Shown here: in pieces, positions 1-8,300 of the stretch
Layout: each line of letters starts with the position of its first letter
How positions within the stretch are numbered: position 1 is the stretch's first letter
Source: Novosphingobium sp.
Lineage (GTDB): Bacteria > Pseudomonadota > Alphaproteobacteria > Sphingomonadales > Sphingomonadaceae
Assembly: GCA_030697365.1 (NCBI GenBank)
Contig: JAUYQH010000070.1
Coordinates: 1-50,874 of the forward strand
Direction: 5' to 3'
DNA: 50,874 nt
Program-made: the position numbers and the translations under genes
The notes under the pieces: model-generated
The model's database searches: none
Seen by the model: only the letters and a program-made list of their open reading frames with translations
Told to the model about the DNA's origin: nothing

Positions 1-1323
1 GTGGCGCGCGCCGAAGCCGCGCGCGAGGGTTGGCGGCGGACCAGCCCCGAAAAGCGGCGCGACATCCTCAACAAGCTGGCCGACCTGATCGAGGCCAACG
101 CGGCCGAGTTTGCTCGAATGGCCGCGCTCGACGGCGGCACACCACTGATCATGGGCGAGCGGGGCGTCGAACTGGCGGTCGCCTGGACGCGCTACTACGC
201 CGGATGGTGCGACAAGCTGACCGGCGAGCTGATGTCGACCTTCGACACGCGCGGCGAGTTCTCCTATTCGGTGCCCGAGCCGATCGGGATCGTCGGCATC
301 ATAATCACCTGGAACGGCCCGCTGATCGGACTGGGCATGAAGGTCAGCGCGGCGCTCGCCGCAGGCAACTGCGCGATCGTCAAGCCAGCCGAGATCACCC
401 CGTTCGCACCCGAGCTGTTCGCCCGGCTGTGCACCGAGGCGGGCGTGCCCGATGGCGTGCTCTCGATCCTGCCCGGCACCGGCGAGGCCGGAGAGGCGAT
501 CGTCCGTCACAAGAAGGTCCGCAAGATCAGCTTCACCGGCGGGCCGATCACCGCACGGCGGATCCTCGCCGCCTGCGCCGAGGAGATCAAGCCCGCGGTC
601 ATGGAGCTTGGCGGCAAGTCGGCGAGCCTGCTGTTCCCCGATTGCGACATCCAGAAGGCTTGCGAACGCGCGATGTTCTGGACGATCGGCGTCCTGTCGG
701 GACAAGGCTGCGCGCTGCCGACGCGGTTGCTGGTCCATGCCGACATCTACGACGACGTGCTCGAACGGCTCAAGGCGCTGGCCGCGCATTTCAAGGTCGG
801 CGACCCGATGGAACCGGGAGTGATGGTCGGGCCGGTGATCAATGCGGCGGCGGTCACCCGGATCGAGGCGATGTTCGATCGCGTGCGCAGCGAGGGATCG
901 GGACGCTTCGTCATCGGTGGCAATCGCTGCGGCGGCGAACTGGCCAACGGCAACTTCATCGAACCGACGATCATTGCCGACGTCGATCCGGAAAGCGAGA
1001 TTGCGCAGGTCGAAATTTTCGGCCCCGCGCTGGTCGTCATGAAGTTCGCCGACGAGGACGAGGCGGTGCGGATCGCCAACAACAGCGACTACGGCCTCGC
1101 CGCCTACATCCAGTCGAACGACATCGGCCGGGTTCATCGCCTCGCCGAGCGGCTGAATGCAGGCGGAGTCTACGTCAACGGCGCCAACCAGATCAACGCG
1201 CACACCCCGTTCGGCGGGGTCGGCATCTCGGGCTTCGGCAAGGAGGGCGGCAAGGCCGGAATTGACGAGTTCCTCCACTACAAGACGGTGAGCATCGGCA
1301 GCGGCGCGAGGATCTTCTCGTGA
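1..1323 (+). CDS. Aldehyde dehydrogenase family protein (5' end outside window)
   Basis: NAD(P)-dependent oxidation of an aldehyde to a carboxylic acid, probably supplying the acid that the downstream CoA ligases activate. The 440 visible residues cover most of the fold. The general-base segment MELGGKS has Glu202 and the nucleophile is Cys237 in SGQGCA; the cofactor-binding stretch TWNGP and the C-terminal PFGG segment are also present. ALDHs are usually about 480-500 residues and the visible start lacks the usual first 40-odd residues, so the GTG at base 1 is probably internal and the gene is cut by the window edge. The stop overlaps the next gene's GTG by 4 bp (GTGA), so the two are translationally coupled. 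Family assignment is secure; the substrate is unknown. Confidence 0.93.
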   Translation: MARAEAAREGWRRTSPEKRRDILNKLADLIEANAAEFARMAALDGGTPLIMGERGVELAVAWTRYYAGWCDKLTGELMSTFDTRGEFSYSVPEPIGIVGIIITWNGPLIGLGMKVSAALAAGNCAIVKPAEITPFAPELFARLCTEAGVPDGVLSILPGTGEAGEAIVRHKKVRKISFTGGPITARRILAACAEEIKPAVMELGGKSASLLFPDCDIQKACERAMFWTIGVLSGQGCALPTRLLVHADIYDDVLERLKALAAHFKVGDPMEPGVMVGPVINAAAVTRIEAMFDRVRSEGSGRFVIGGNRCGGELANGNFIEPTIIADVDPESEIAQVEIFGPALVVMKFADEDEAVRIANNSDYGLAAYIQSNDIGRVHRLAERLNAGGVYVNGANQINAHTPFGGVGISGFGKEGGKAGIDEFLHYKTVSIGSGARIFS

Positions 1324-2099
1324 GCGGCTTTACCACCGACCGGTGCCGCCTCGCCGGCAAAGTCGCGATCGACCCGGGCGCGGGTGGGCGGGGCAACTCG
1401 ATCGGCGCGGCATACGCCAAGGGCCTTGCCCAAGCGGGGGCAAAGGTGGTGGTCGCCGACCTCAACCGCGCGGGCGCCGAGGTGGTGGCGAACGAGATCG
1501 GCGAGGCCGCGCTCGCGGTCCAGGTCGACATCGCCGACGAGGCCTCGGTGGCGACAATGATGGCGGCCACCGTCGAGGCGTTCGGCGGGCTCGACATCCT
1601 GGTCAATAACGCCGCATTGATGGTCGAGGCGGTCGGCACCCCGGCGATCCAGACCGAGATCGCTGCCTTCGAGAAGCTCCTCCGGGTCAACCTGACCGGC
1701 GCGTTGATCTGCGCCAAGGCGGCGGTGCCGCTGATGCAGGCGCGCGGCGGGGGCAAGATCGTCAACCAGCTTTCGGCGGGGGCCTGGCCTGCGCAGACCA
1801 CCTACGGGGTCAGCAAGATCGCGCTCCACGGGCTTACCACCACGCTCGCCAGCGAGCTCGGGCCGCTGGGGATCAACGTCAACGCGATCGCGCCGGGCAT
1901 GACGATGAGCGACGCGGGCAAGGCGCTGACGCCCGACGACAGCCCGTTCGTCCAGGCGGCGATGGCGCGCGTGGTGATGCGTCCGCGCGGCATCCCCGAC
2001 GATTTGGTCGGCGCGCTGTTGCTGTTGTGCAGCCCGGCCGGCGACTGGATCACCGGCCAGGCGCTCAACGTCGATGGCGGTTTCGTGCTGCGCAACTGA
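1320..2099 (+). CDS. SDR family oxidoreductase
   Basis: Classical short-chain dehydrogenase/reductase of 259 residues, likely an alcohol/ketone interconversion in the same catabolic route as its neighbours. The active site is intact: Asn124, Ser152, Tyr162 and Lys166 (YGVSK). The dinucleotide motif is odd. Where SDRs usually read VTGaxxGxG this protein reads DPGAGGRGNSIG, and NNAG is NNAA (96-99). Cofactor binding may therefore be altered, or the protein belongs to a divergent branch. The GTG start at 1320 overlaps the aldehyde dehydrogenase stop by 4 bp. The next gene follows 11 bp after the stop. Confidence 0.9.
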   Translation: MSGFTTDRCRLAGKVAIDPGAGGRGNSIGAAYAKGLAQAGAKVVVADLNRAGAEVVANEIGEAALAVQVDIADEASVATMMAATVEAFGGLDILVNNAALMVEAVGTPAIQTEIAAFEKLLRVNLTGALICAKAAVPLMQARGGGKIVNQLSAGAWPAQTTYGVSKIALHGLTTTLASELGPLGINVNAIAPGMTMSDAGKALTPDDSPFVQAAMARVVMRPRGIPDDLVGALLLLCSPAGDWITGQALNVDGGFVLRN

Positions 2100-2110
2100 A
2101 GGGTCGCGCG

Positions 2111-2947
2111 ATGACCCACGACATCCTCGGCTACGCGGGCAAGCGCTGCGTGGTGATGGGTTGCTTTTCGGGCACGGGCGAGGCGCTGGCGCGGCAGCTC
2201 GTCGCGCTGGGTGCAGAGGTGCACGGCGCGGACATCAAGCCCTCGCCGGTCGGGCTGGCCTCGTTCACCACCGTCGATCTCAAGGACCGGGACTCGATCG
2301 AGGCCGGAGTTGCCGCCATCGACGGCGAGATCGACGCGCTGTTCAACGTTTCCGGCCTGCCCCAGACCTTTCCCGGTGAGGACGTCGTCACGGTCAACTT
2401 TGTCGGCCTGCGCCACTGGACGCAAACCTGTCTGCCACGGATCCCCGACGGCGGAGCGATCGTCACGGTTTCTTCGCTTGCCGGCATGGCGTGGCTCACG
2501 AAGCAGCCGCTGCTGCGCGAGTTCATGGCGCTGACCGATTTCGCCGAGGCGCGCGCCTGGTATCTCGCCAACCGCGAACGCGCGGGCGATCCCTACACGC
2601 TGTCGAAAGAGGCGATCAACACCTGGACCCAGATGTCCGCGCCCGAACTGATGCGACGCGGCATCCGAATTAACGCTACGATGCCCTCGCCGATCGACAC
2701 CCCGATGCTGGCCGACTTCGCGCAGATCGCAGGGGAGGCCGTGCTTGGCGCGTTCGCGAAGGCCAAGGGACGCTTCTCGACCCCCGAGGAACAGGCACTG
2801 CCGCTGATCCTGCTCAACAGCGACGCGGCTAGCTTCATCAGCGGGGTGTGCCTGCCGGTCGATGCCGGGCTGGCTGGCGGCCTCGCGACCGGGGTGCTCG
2901 ATATCCAGAAAATGATCGCCGAAGCCGGCGCGCGATCCCCGGCCTAG
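2111..2947 (+). CDS. SDR family oxidoreductase, 3-alpha-hydroxysteroid dehydrogenase-like
   Basis: SDR of 278 residues with a Gly-rich GCFSGTG nucleotide-binding turn (17-23), Ser121/122 and the catalytic YTLSK (Tyr162, Lys166). A roughly 35-residue insertion between Ser and Tyr (about 125-160, rich in Leu, Ala and Arg) is the hallmark of the 3-alpha-HSD/carbonyl reductase and coniferyl-alcohol dehydrogenase branch known from Comamonas. The ATG at 2111 was chosen over an upstream in-frame start because it follows an AAGGG-type ribosome site and leaves no overlap with the preceding SDR. It converges on the TetR gene; the two stop codons share CTAG at 2944-2947. A role on an alicyclic or steroid-like alcohol is inferred from the subfamily only. 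Confidence 0.87.
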   Translation: MTHDILGYAGKRCVVMGCFSGTGEALARQLVALGAEVHGADIKPSPVGLASFTTVDLKDRDSIEAGVAAIDGEIDALFNVSGLPQTFPGEDVVTVNFVGLRHWTQTCLPRIPDGGAIVTVSSLAGMAWLTKQPLLREFMALTDFAEARAWYLANRERAGDPYTLSKEAINTWTQMSAPELMRRGIRINATMPSPIDTPMLADFAQIAGEAVLGAFAKAKGRFSTPEEQALPLILLNSDAASFISGVCLPVDAGLAGGLATGVLDIQKMIAEAGARSPA

Positions 2948-3636
2948 TTAGCGGCGCCGAGGGTGGCGGCAAGCAAGTGAGCGGCTGCGGCCTTGAGCGC
3001 GTTGAAATCGGGCGCATCGGCCTTGCCAGCGCGAAGTGGCCCGATCGCGGACAGCCGCTCGAGCATCATCAGGAGTGCGCCAATGCAGGCGCGCGGATCG
3101 AGATGGTGCGGCGCGCGCCGTGCCGCCTGCGCACGCACGATCTGAGGCGTCAGCCCCTCCATGATCGGACGCGCGGCGTCGAGACGGTCTTGATAGAAGC
3201 GCTCGTCGCCTTCCTCGGCAGCCAGGTTGCGAACCCGGAAGATGGTGCGGTTCTGCGCCCACAGCGCGGTGTATTCGTCGACCAGGGCCAGCGCCGCGTC
3301 CTCCCCGCCCGGCCCGAGCCAGTTCCGGCCCATCAGAGCGTCGAGCCGTGGCGAAGTATGCGGAGCGCCCGCCAGCGCCGCGAGCACGACTTCGCTGACC
3401 CCGCGGAAATAAACGTAGAACGTCGCCGGCGAAGTGTTCGCCAGCCGGGCCACATCGGCCACCGCAAGATCCCGCAAGCCGCGTTCCTCGAGCAGGTGGA
3501 TGGTCGCGTCGATCAGCGCCTGCCGGGTCCGCTGACCCTTCGACCCGATCTTTTGACCCAGATGATTGTGCTCGTCCGGCTTCACGGGAGCGGAATCTGC
3601 CGGTCGTTCCGGTGCTTCTAGTTCGCCCTGACGCAT
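2944..3636 (-). CDS. TetR/AcrR family transcriptional regulator
   Basis: Regulator of 230 residues. After a polar N-terminal tail (1-30) comes a typical TetR helix-turn-helix (about 36-82) with the recognition-helix signature NTSPATFYVYF, then an all-helical ligand domain. It lies divergent to the MFS transporter and convergent with the catabolic operon. The ATG at 3636 is preferred. A TTG further upstream (3685-3687) is in frame but sits inside an inverted repeat that looks like the operator. Repression of itself and the transporter is the likely job; whether it also controls the wider island is untested. Confidence 0.9.
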   Translation of the reverse strand: MRQGELEAPERPADSAPVKPDEHNHLGQKIGSKGQRTRQALIDATIHLLEERGLRDLAVADVARLANTSPATFYVYFRGVSEVVLAALAGAPHTSPRLDALMGRNWLGPGGEDAALALVDEYTALWAQNRTIFRVRNLAAEEGDERFYQDRLDAARPIMEGLTPQIVRAQAARRAPHHLDPRACIGALLMMLERLSAIGPLRAGKADAPDFNALKAAAAHLLAATLGAAN

Positions 3637-3663
3637 CGCCTCGCCCCGCCCGTTCGCGCCACT

Positions 3664-3687
3664 TGTCAAAAGTTGACATACCGTCAA
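3664..3687. promoter_or_regulatory. Overlapping inverted repeats, probable TetR operator
   Basis: Two interlocked palindromes share one arm: TGTCAA-AAG-TTGACA (3664-3678) and TTGAC-ATACC-GTCAA (3673-3687). They lie between the divergent TetR and MFS genes, where a TetR-family repressor normally binds. The TTGACA arm could also act as a -35 element toward the transporter. Assignment to the adjacent TetR is inference from position. Confidence 0.6.
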
Positions 3688-3733
3688 TACACCTTTGCGG
3701 AAGGATGACTATGGGCAGTCTCGTCGGCAACGC

Positions 3734-5137
3734 GTGACGAAAGCGGGCCTGCGCTGGCCGCTGATCGGCGCGCTGTGGGTCGCCGAACTGACCGCATCGT
3801 TCGAAACCGCGATGATCCTCGCCGCGCTCAAGGCGCTGATCGCCGAGTTCGGCGATCCTGCAAAAGTCGGCTGGCTGATCACCGGCTACCTTATCGTCGG
3901 AGCCGCGGTCGCGGCGATCGTCGGCCGCCTCGGCGATCTCTATGGCCGGCGCCGGGTGCTGTTGATCGTGCTCGCCATCGGCGCCGGCGGCTCGCTGATC
4001 AGCGCGCTGTCGACCTCGTTCGCGATGCTGCTCGCCGGGCGGGTGATCCAGGGCGCGACCGGGGCGATCCTGCCGCTGTGCATCGGCCTGGTGCGCGAAA
4101 ACGTTTCGTCCGAACGGACCCCGGTGACGATCGGGCTGATGATCTCGGGCGCGTCGCTGGGCACCGCGACGGGCCTCGTCCTCGGCGGCTTCATCGTCGA
4201 TACCTGGTCCTGGCACGGGGTGTTCTTCGCCAGCGCCGCGTTCTGCGCAACCGCGCTCGCGGCGGTCGCCCTGCTTGTCCCGCGCTCGCCGCGCGCCGCG
4301 CCGGCGGGGCCCACCGACTGGCTGTCGGGCCTGCTGTTCGCACCCGGCGTGACCCTCGTCCTGCTTTACATCACGATCGGACCGCGCTGGGGCTGGCTGC
4401 ATCCCGGCGCGCTTGCGGCACTGGTCGGCGGCGTGACGCTGACCACGTGGTGGTGGCGGCAGAGCCTGCGCAGTGCGACGCCACTCATCTCGGTGCGCGC
4501 TTTCTCGGACCGGACGGTCGCGGTCGGCGGCGCGGTGACCGCGCTGGTGGCGATGAGCACACTGCAGATCACGGTGTTCTTCTCGCTGCTGCTCCAGGCG
4601 CCGAAGTGGACTGCGGCAGGACTTGGCCTCAGCGCGACCGTAGCGGGGCTGGCCAAGCTGCCGTCTAACATCAGCTCGACCTTCGCCGCGCCGCTGGGCG
4701 GGTGGCTCGCGGGGCGGGGCGGCGGCCGGGTGGCGATGATCGTCGGCGGCCTGCTCACCGCGAGCGGGTGGGGGCTTGTGCTGATCGATGCGAGCAGCGT
4801 GGCGATCGTCGTCGCCGAACTCGTCGTGATCTCGTTCGGGGCGACGATGCTGTTTGCGGTGGCGCCGACGATCATCGCCCAGGCTTCGCCGCCCGACCGG
4901 GTCAGCGAGATCGCCGGGCTGGTCACGGTCATCCGCCAGCTGTTCCTCGGGATCGGCGCGCAGCTGGTCACGACGCTGCTCGCGGTCGAGACCGTCGCGC
5001 GCGGTGCCGAGCGCTATCCCTCGCCTTTCGCCTATCAGCTGACCGTCGCGGCGATCATCGCGGTCAGCCTGCTCGCCACCCTGCTGTGTCTTGCGCTTCC
5101 CACGGGCCGGTCCAGCCATTCTGGACAGTCCCGATGA
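3734..5137 (+). CDS. MFS transporter (drug:H+ antiporter-like)
   Basis: Integral membrane transporter of about 467 residues with many hydrophobic segments. Major facilitator motif A is clear at 64-74 (GRLGDLYGRRR) between helices 2 and 3, and a motif-C-like GASLGTATG region lies in helix 5. The hydrophobic pattern suggests 12-14 helices, in the style of DHA-type exporters. The start is uncertain: GTG at 3734 is used here, a TTG at 3695 would add 13 residues, and neither has a good ribosome site. It is divergent from a TetR gene across a palindromic operator, the usual set-up for a substrate-induced exporter or importer. Its stop overlaps the next ATG by 4 bp, tying transport to the downstream lyase-like pair. 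Confidence 0.88.
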   Translation: MTKAGLRWPLIGALWVAELTASFETAMILAALKALIAEFGDPAKVGWLITGYLIVGAAVAAIVGRLGDLYGRRRVLLIVLAIGAGGSLISALSTSFAMLLAGRVIQGATGAILPLCIGLVRENVSSERTPVTIGLMISGASLGTATGLVLGGFIVDTWSWHGVFFASAAFCATALAAVALLVPRSPRAAPAGPTDWLSGLLFAPGVTLVLLYITIGPRWGWLHPGALAALVGGVTLTTWWWRQSLRSATPLISVRAFSDRTVAVGGAVTALVAMSTLQITVFFSLLLQAPKWTAAGLGLSATVAGLAKLPSNISSTFAAPLGGWLAGRGGGRVAMIVGGLLTASGWGLVLIDASSVAIVVAELVVISFGATMLFAVAPTIIAQASPPDRVSEIAGLVTVIRQLFLGIGAQLVTTLLAVETVARGAERYPSPFAYQLTVAAIIAVSLLATLLCLALPTGRSSHSGQSR

Positions 5138-5529
5138 GACCCCTGCCCGAACTGACCGACGAGAACCACGCCTTCTGGACCGGCGGCGAGCGCGGCGAGT
5201 TGATGATCGCGTTCTGCAAAGATTGCGCCGCGGCGATCCATCCGCCCCAGCTGGTCTGCCCGCGCTGCCTGGGTGAAAGCGTCACGCCGAGGCCGGTCAC
5301 GGGGACCGGCGCGGTCTATACCTTCACTGTCAACCACCAGCCGTGGCATCCGGACATGGCGGTGCCGTTCGCGCTCGCGGTGGTCGATATCGATGGCGCG
5401 CCGGGGGTGCGGGTCACCGCGCAGGTGATCGACGCCGATCCCGAGGCGGTGCGGATCGGGCAACGGATGGAAATCGCGTTCGAGCAGTCCGACGACGTCT
5501 GGCTCCCGCTGTGGCGGCCCTCACGATGA
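5134..5529 (+). CDS. Zn-ribbon/OB-fold DUF35 protein, partner of thiolase-like protein (first pair)
   Basis: Small protein of 131 residues with an N-terminal rubredoxin-like zinc ribbon (Cys28, Cys31, Cys42, Cys45) followed by an OB-fold (DUF35). DUF35 proteins form complexes with thiolase-like proteins; in actinobacterial steroid side-chain catabolism a DUF35 domain is needed by the aldolase Ltp2. The gene sits between the MFS transporter and a thiolase-like gene with ATGA overlaps on both sides, so it is almost certainly made together with the latter. It probably works as a CoA-ester-binding or stabilising subunit. Confidence 0.88.
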   Translation: MRPLPELTDENHAFWTGGERGELMIAFCKDCAAAIHPPQLVCPRCLGESVTPRPVTGTGAVYTFTVNHQPWHPDMAVPFALAVVDIDGAPGVRVTAQVIDADPEAVRIGQRMEIAFEQSDDVWLPLWRPSR

Positions 5530-6689
5530 AGGCTGCAATCACGGGCACGGGTCTGTCCGACCTTGGCCGCAACACCGGGCGACCGGCGATGGCGCATCTC
5601 GCGCAGGCGGCGCGGCGCGCGCTTGCCGCCGCGGGGTTGGACCGGAACGACATCGACGGAATTTGCACTTATCCGGGCAAGACCGATGGCAGCCCCGGCC
5701 AATCGCCGCTGGGCACGGGCGAGGTCCGCGCGGCACTGGGCCTTCAGACCCGCTGGCACTGCGCGGTGCCCGACGGCCCGTCGCAGATGGCGCCGATCAT
5801 GGTCGCGGCGATGGCGGTGCTGACAGGCCAGGCGCGCCACGTGCTATGCTTCCGCGCGCTGACCGAAAGCTCGTCGCAGTCTGCGGGCCGCCGGGCGAGC
5901 ATTCCGGGGGCGGGCAGCGCGCGGATCGGTGGCTGGCTGAGCTGGCTGGTGCCCAACAACGCAATGTCGGCGTCGAACTGGGCGGGGTGGATGGCGACGC
6001 GCTATTGCCACGAGTTCGGGTTGACCCGCGAACATCTCGGGATGGTCGCGGTCGGCCAGCGCGCGTTTGCCCTGCAGAACCCCGCCGCGGTGATGCGCAA
6101 GCCGTTGGGCATGGACGAGTACCTCGCCGCGCGGATGATCTCCTCGCCGTTGTGCCTGTTCGATTGCGACGTTCCGATCGACGGGGCGAGCGTGATCATC
6201 GTCTCGGCGCCCGACGCCGCACGCGATCGCACCCGTGCGCCGCTGTGGATCGAGGCGATGGGCGCGGCGCTGCGCGGGCCGGAGACCTGGGACCAGCGCG
6301 CCGACCTGACCACGATGGGCGCGCACGACGCGGCGGCCGACATGTGGCTGCGCACCGACTTCAAGCCCGCCGACCTCGACGTGCTGGCGCTTTACGACGG
6401 GTTCTCGATCTTCGTGCCGCTGTGGCTGGAGGCGGTGGGCCTGTGCGGTCACGGCGAGGCCAAGGACCTGATTGCGGCAGGCGCAATCGGTCCGGGCGGG
6501 CGCTATCCGGTCAACACCGGCGGCGGCCAGCTTTCAGCTGGACGGCTGCATGGCTTCGGGCTGATCCACGAGGCCTGCATCCAGCTGTGGGGCGAAGGCG
6601 GCAACCGCCAGGTCGATGGCGCGCGTCTTGCAGCTTGTGGAACCGGCGGGGGGTTCATCGCCGGATCGATGCTGTTGCTGCGCGATTGA
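5526..6689 (+). CDS. Thiolase-like (SCP-x/Ltp family) lipid-transfer protein, possible acyl-CoA lyase (first pair)
   Basis: Thiolase-fold protein of 387 residues. It retains the late His in LHGFG (His342) and a C-terminal CGTGGG (Cys371), but the nucleophilic-Cys region near residues 80-90 reads VPDGPSQ, with no Cys at the expected position. Loss of this residue argues against a normal thiolytic cycle and fits the Ltp2-type retro-aldol lyases, which use a thiolase fold and a DUF35 partner. The segment with the YDGF signature common to the SCP-x family is present. Its DUF35 gene is directly upstream with a 4-bp overlap. The reaction (carbon-carbon cleavage of a beta-hydroxyacyl-CoA) is inferred. 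Confidence 0.82.
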   Translation: MKAAITGTGLSDLGRNTGRPAMAHLAQAARRALAAAGLDRNDIDGICTYPGKTDGSPGQSPLGTGEVRAALGLQTRWHCAVPDGPSQMAPIMVAAMAVLTGQARHVLCFRALTESSSQSAGRRASIPGAGSARIGGWLSWLVPNNAMSASNWAGWMATRYCHEFGLTREHLGMVAVGQRAFALQNPAAVMRKPLGMDEYLAARMISSPLCLFDCDVPIDGASVIIVSAPDAARDRTRAPLWIEAMGAALRGPETWDQRADLTTMGAHDAAADMWLRTDFKPADLDVLALYDGFSIFVPLWLEAVGLCGHGEAKDLIAAGAIGPGGRYPVNTGGGQLSAGRLHGFGLIHEACIQLWGEGGNRQVDGARLAACGTGGGFIAGSMLLLRD

Positions 6690-6696
6690 GAGGGCC

Positions 6697-7119
6697 ATGA
6701 CCGACGTTCGCCCTCCGCCCCGGGCCTTGCCGGTTGTCGACAAGGATTCGCGGACGTTCTGGACCTCGGGCAGGGACGGCATCCTGGCGATCCACCGCTG
6801 CAAGCAGTGCGCCTATTACGTTCATCCGCCGGTGCCGTTCTGTCCGCGCTGCGAGAGCCGCGAGGTCGCGCCCGAAGCCGTCTCGGGCCGCGGCACGGTG
6901 GTCACCTTCACCGTCAACCACAAGCAGTGGGTCCCGGGACTGCCCGTGCCCTACGTCCTCGCGCTGGTAGCGATCGCCGAGCAGGACGACGTCCGGCTGG
7001 TGACCAACATCACCGATTGCGATCCCGGCGAAGTCGGCTTCGGCATGGCTGTCGAAGTCTGGTTCGAGCCCGTCGAGGAGCTCTGGGTGCCGCTGTTCCG
7101 TCCGGTGCGCGGATCGTGA
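6697..7119 (+). CDS. Zn-ribbon/OB-fold DUF35 protein (second pair)
   Basis: Second DUF35 protein, 140 residues, with zinc-ribbon cysteines 35, 38, 49 and 52, then an OB-fold containing the TFTVNHKQW strand also seen in the first copy. The ATG at 6697 follows a clear GAGAGGG ribosome site; a longer upstream in-frame start would overlap the preceding gene and add a Cys-rich tail unlike the family. Its stop overlaps the next start by 4 bp. It is related but clearly not identical to the copy at 5134, so the pairs look like old paralogues. Confidence 0.88.
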   Translation: MTDVRPPPRALPVVDKDSRTFWTSGRDGILAIHRCKQCAYYVHPPVPFCPRCESREVAPEAVSGRGTVVTFTVNHKQWVPGLPVPYVLALVAIAEQDDVRLVTNITDCDPGEVGFGMAVEVWFEPVEELWVPLFRPVRGS

Positions 7120-8300
7120 AGCGCTTCGCCGAAAAGGACTGCGCGATCACCGGGGTCGGCATGTCCGAAGTGTCGCGCGGCTCGGCCAAGTCGGCGCTGG
7201 AGCTGACGGTCGACGCCTGCCTCGAGGCGATCGCCGACGCCGGCCTCAAGCGCGGCGAGATCGACGGCATCGCGACCTGGCCGGGCGAGCGCGCCGACGG
7301 CTCGGGGTTCTCGCCGGTCGGCTCTGCCGCGCTCCAGGACGCGTTGCGGCTCGAGGTGAACTGGTACGCGGGCGGCGGCGAGGCGCCGGGGCAATACGGC
7401 GCGGTGTTCAACGCGATCGGCGCGATCGCCGCGGGGCTGTGCCGCCATGTCCTGGTGTTCCGCACGATGTACGAGGCGACCGCGCGCAAGACCGCGTTCG
7501 CCAACGCGCTGATTCGCGCTGGCGAGCGCCAGGCCGGGCCGTTCGCGTGGTACGCACCCTACCACACGTACGCCGCCGCGCTGCAGCAGGCGCTGTTTTT
7601 CAATCTCTACGTCCACAAGAGCGGAATCCGTCCCGAACAAGTCGGGCAGATCGCGATCAACCAGCGGCGCAATGCGGGCCTCAATCCGCGGGCGATTTAT
7701 CGCACCGCGATCACCATCGAGGATTATCTCGCCTCGCCCGTCATCGCCACACCGCTACGGCTCTACGACTGCGACGTGCCGATCGACGGTGCCGCCGCGA
7801 TCGTCGTCTCACGGCTCGATGGCGCGCGCGACCTGCGCAATCCGCCAATCCGGATCGAAGCGATCGGCTCGTCGATGGAGTATCGCAACAGCTGGACCCA
7901 GCTCGACGCGCTCGACACACAGGCGCAGCCCAGGGTCGCTGAGATGATGTGGTCGCGCACCCAGCTCACCACCGCGGACGTCGATATTGCCCAGCTTTAC
8001 GACGGGTTCAGCTTCCACACCTTGAACTGGCTGGAGAACTTCGGGTTCTGCGAACGCTACGGCGCCAAAGACTTCATCGAGGGCGGCAAGCGCATCGCGC
8101 TCGATGGCGAGCTTCCGGTCAACACCGGGGGCGGCGCGCTGTCGGCAGGTCGGCTCCACGCCTATGGTGCCGTGCACGAGGCCTGCACCCAGCTCTGGGG
8201 CAAAGCGGGCGCGCGCCAGGTTGCGGGCGACCCGAAAGTCTGCGCGACCTCGACCGCAGGAGGTCCGCTGGCCGGGTGCATGCTGCTGGTGCGCGGCTAG
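7116..8300 (+). CDS. Thiolase-like (SCP-x/Ltp family) protein, possible acyl-CoA lyase (second pair)
   Basis: Thiolase-superfamily protein of 394 residues, paralogous to the product of the gene at 5526 (shared YDCDVPIDGA, YDGFS and NTGGGxLSAGRLH signatures). The region that should hold the nucleophilic Cys reads GGGEAPGQ (about 86-93), so this residue is absent here too. The C-terminal Cys region is CATSTAGG, less canonical than in the first copy. The GTG start overlaps the DUF35 stop. Two pairs in tandem could act on successive or stereoisomeric substrates, or only one may be an active lyase. It converges on a GntR gene and their stops share CTAG (8297-8300). Confidence 0.82.
   Translation: MKRFAEKDCAITGVGMSEVSRGSAKSALELTVDACLEAIADAGLKRGEIDGIATWPGERADGSGFSPVGSAALQDALRLEVNWYAGGGEAPGQYGAVFNAIGAIAAGLCRHVLVFRTMYEATARKTAFANALIRAGERQAGPFAWYAPYHTYAAALQQALFFNLYVHKSGIRPEQVGQIAINQRRNAGLNPRAIYRTAITIEDYLASPVIATPLRLYDCDVPIDGAAAIVVSRLDGARDLRNPPIRIEAIGSSMEYRNSWTQLDALDTQAQPRVAEMMWSRTQLTTADVDIAQLYDGFSFHTLNWLENFGFCERYGAKDFIEGGKRIALDGELPVNTGGGALSAGRLHAYGAVHEACTQLWGKAGARQVAGDPKVCATSTAGGPLAGCMLLVRG

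Noticed and set aside
2948..5119. 723-codon open frame on the minus strand across the TetR and MFS genes
   Set aside because: Its upstream two thirds are highly charged, Arg/Gln/Asp-rich low-complexity translation antisense to a clear MFS transporter; a by-product of high GC.
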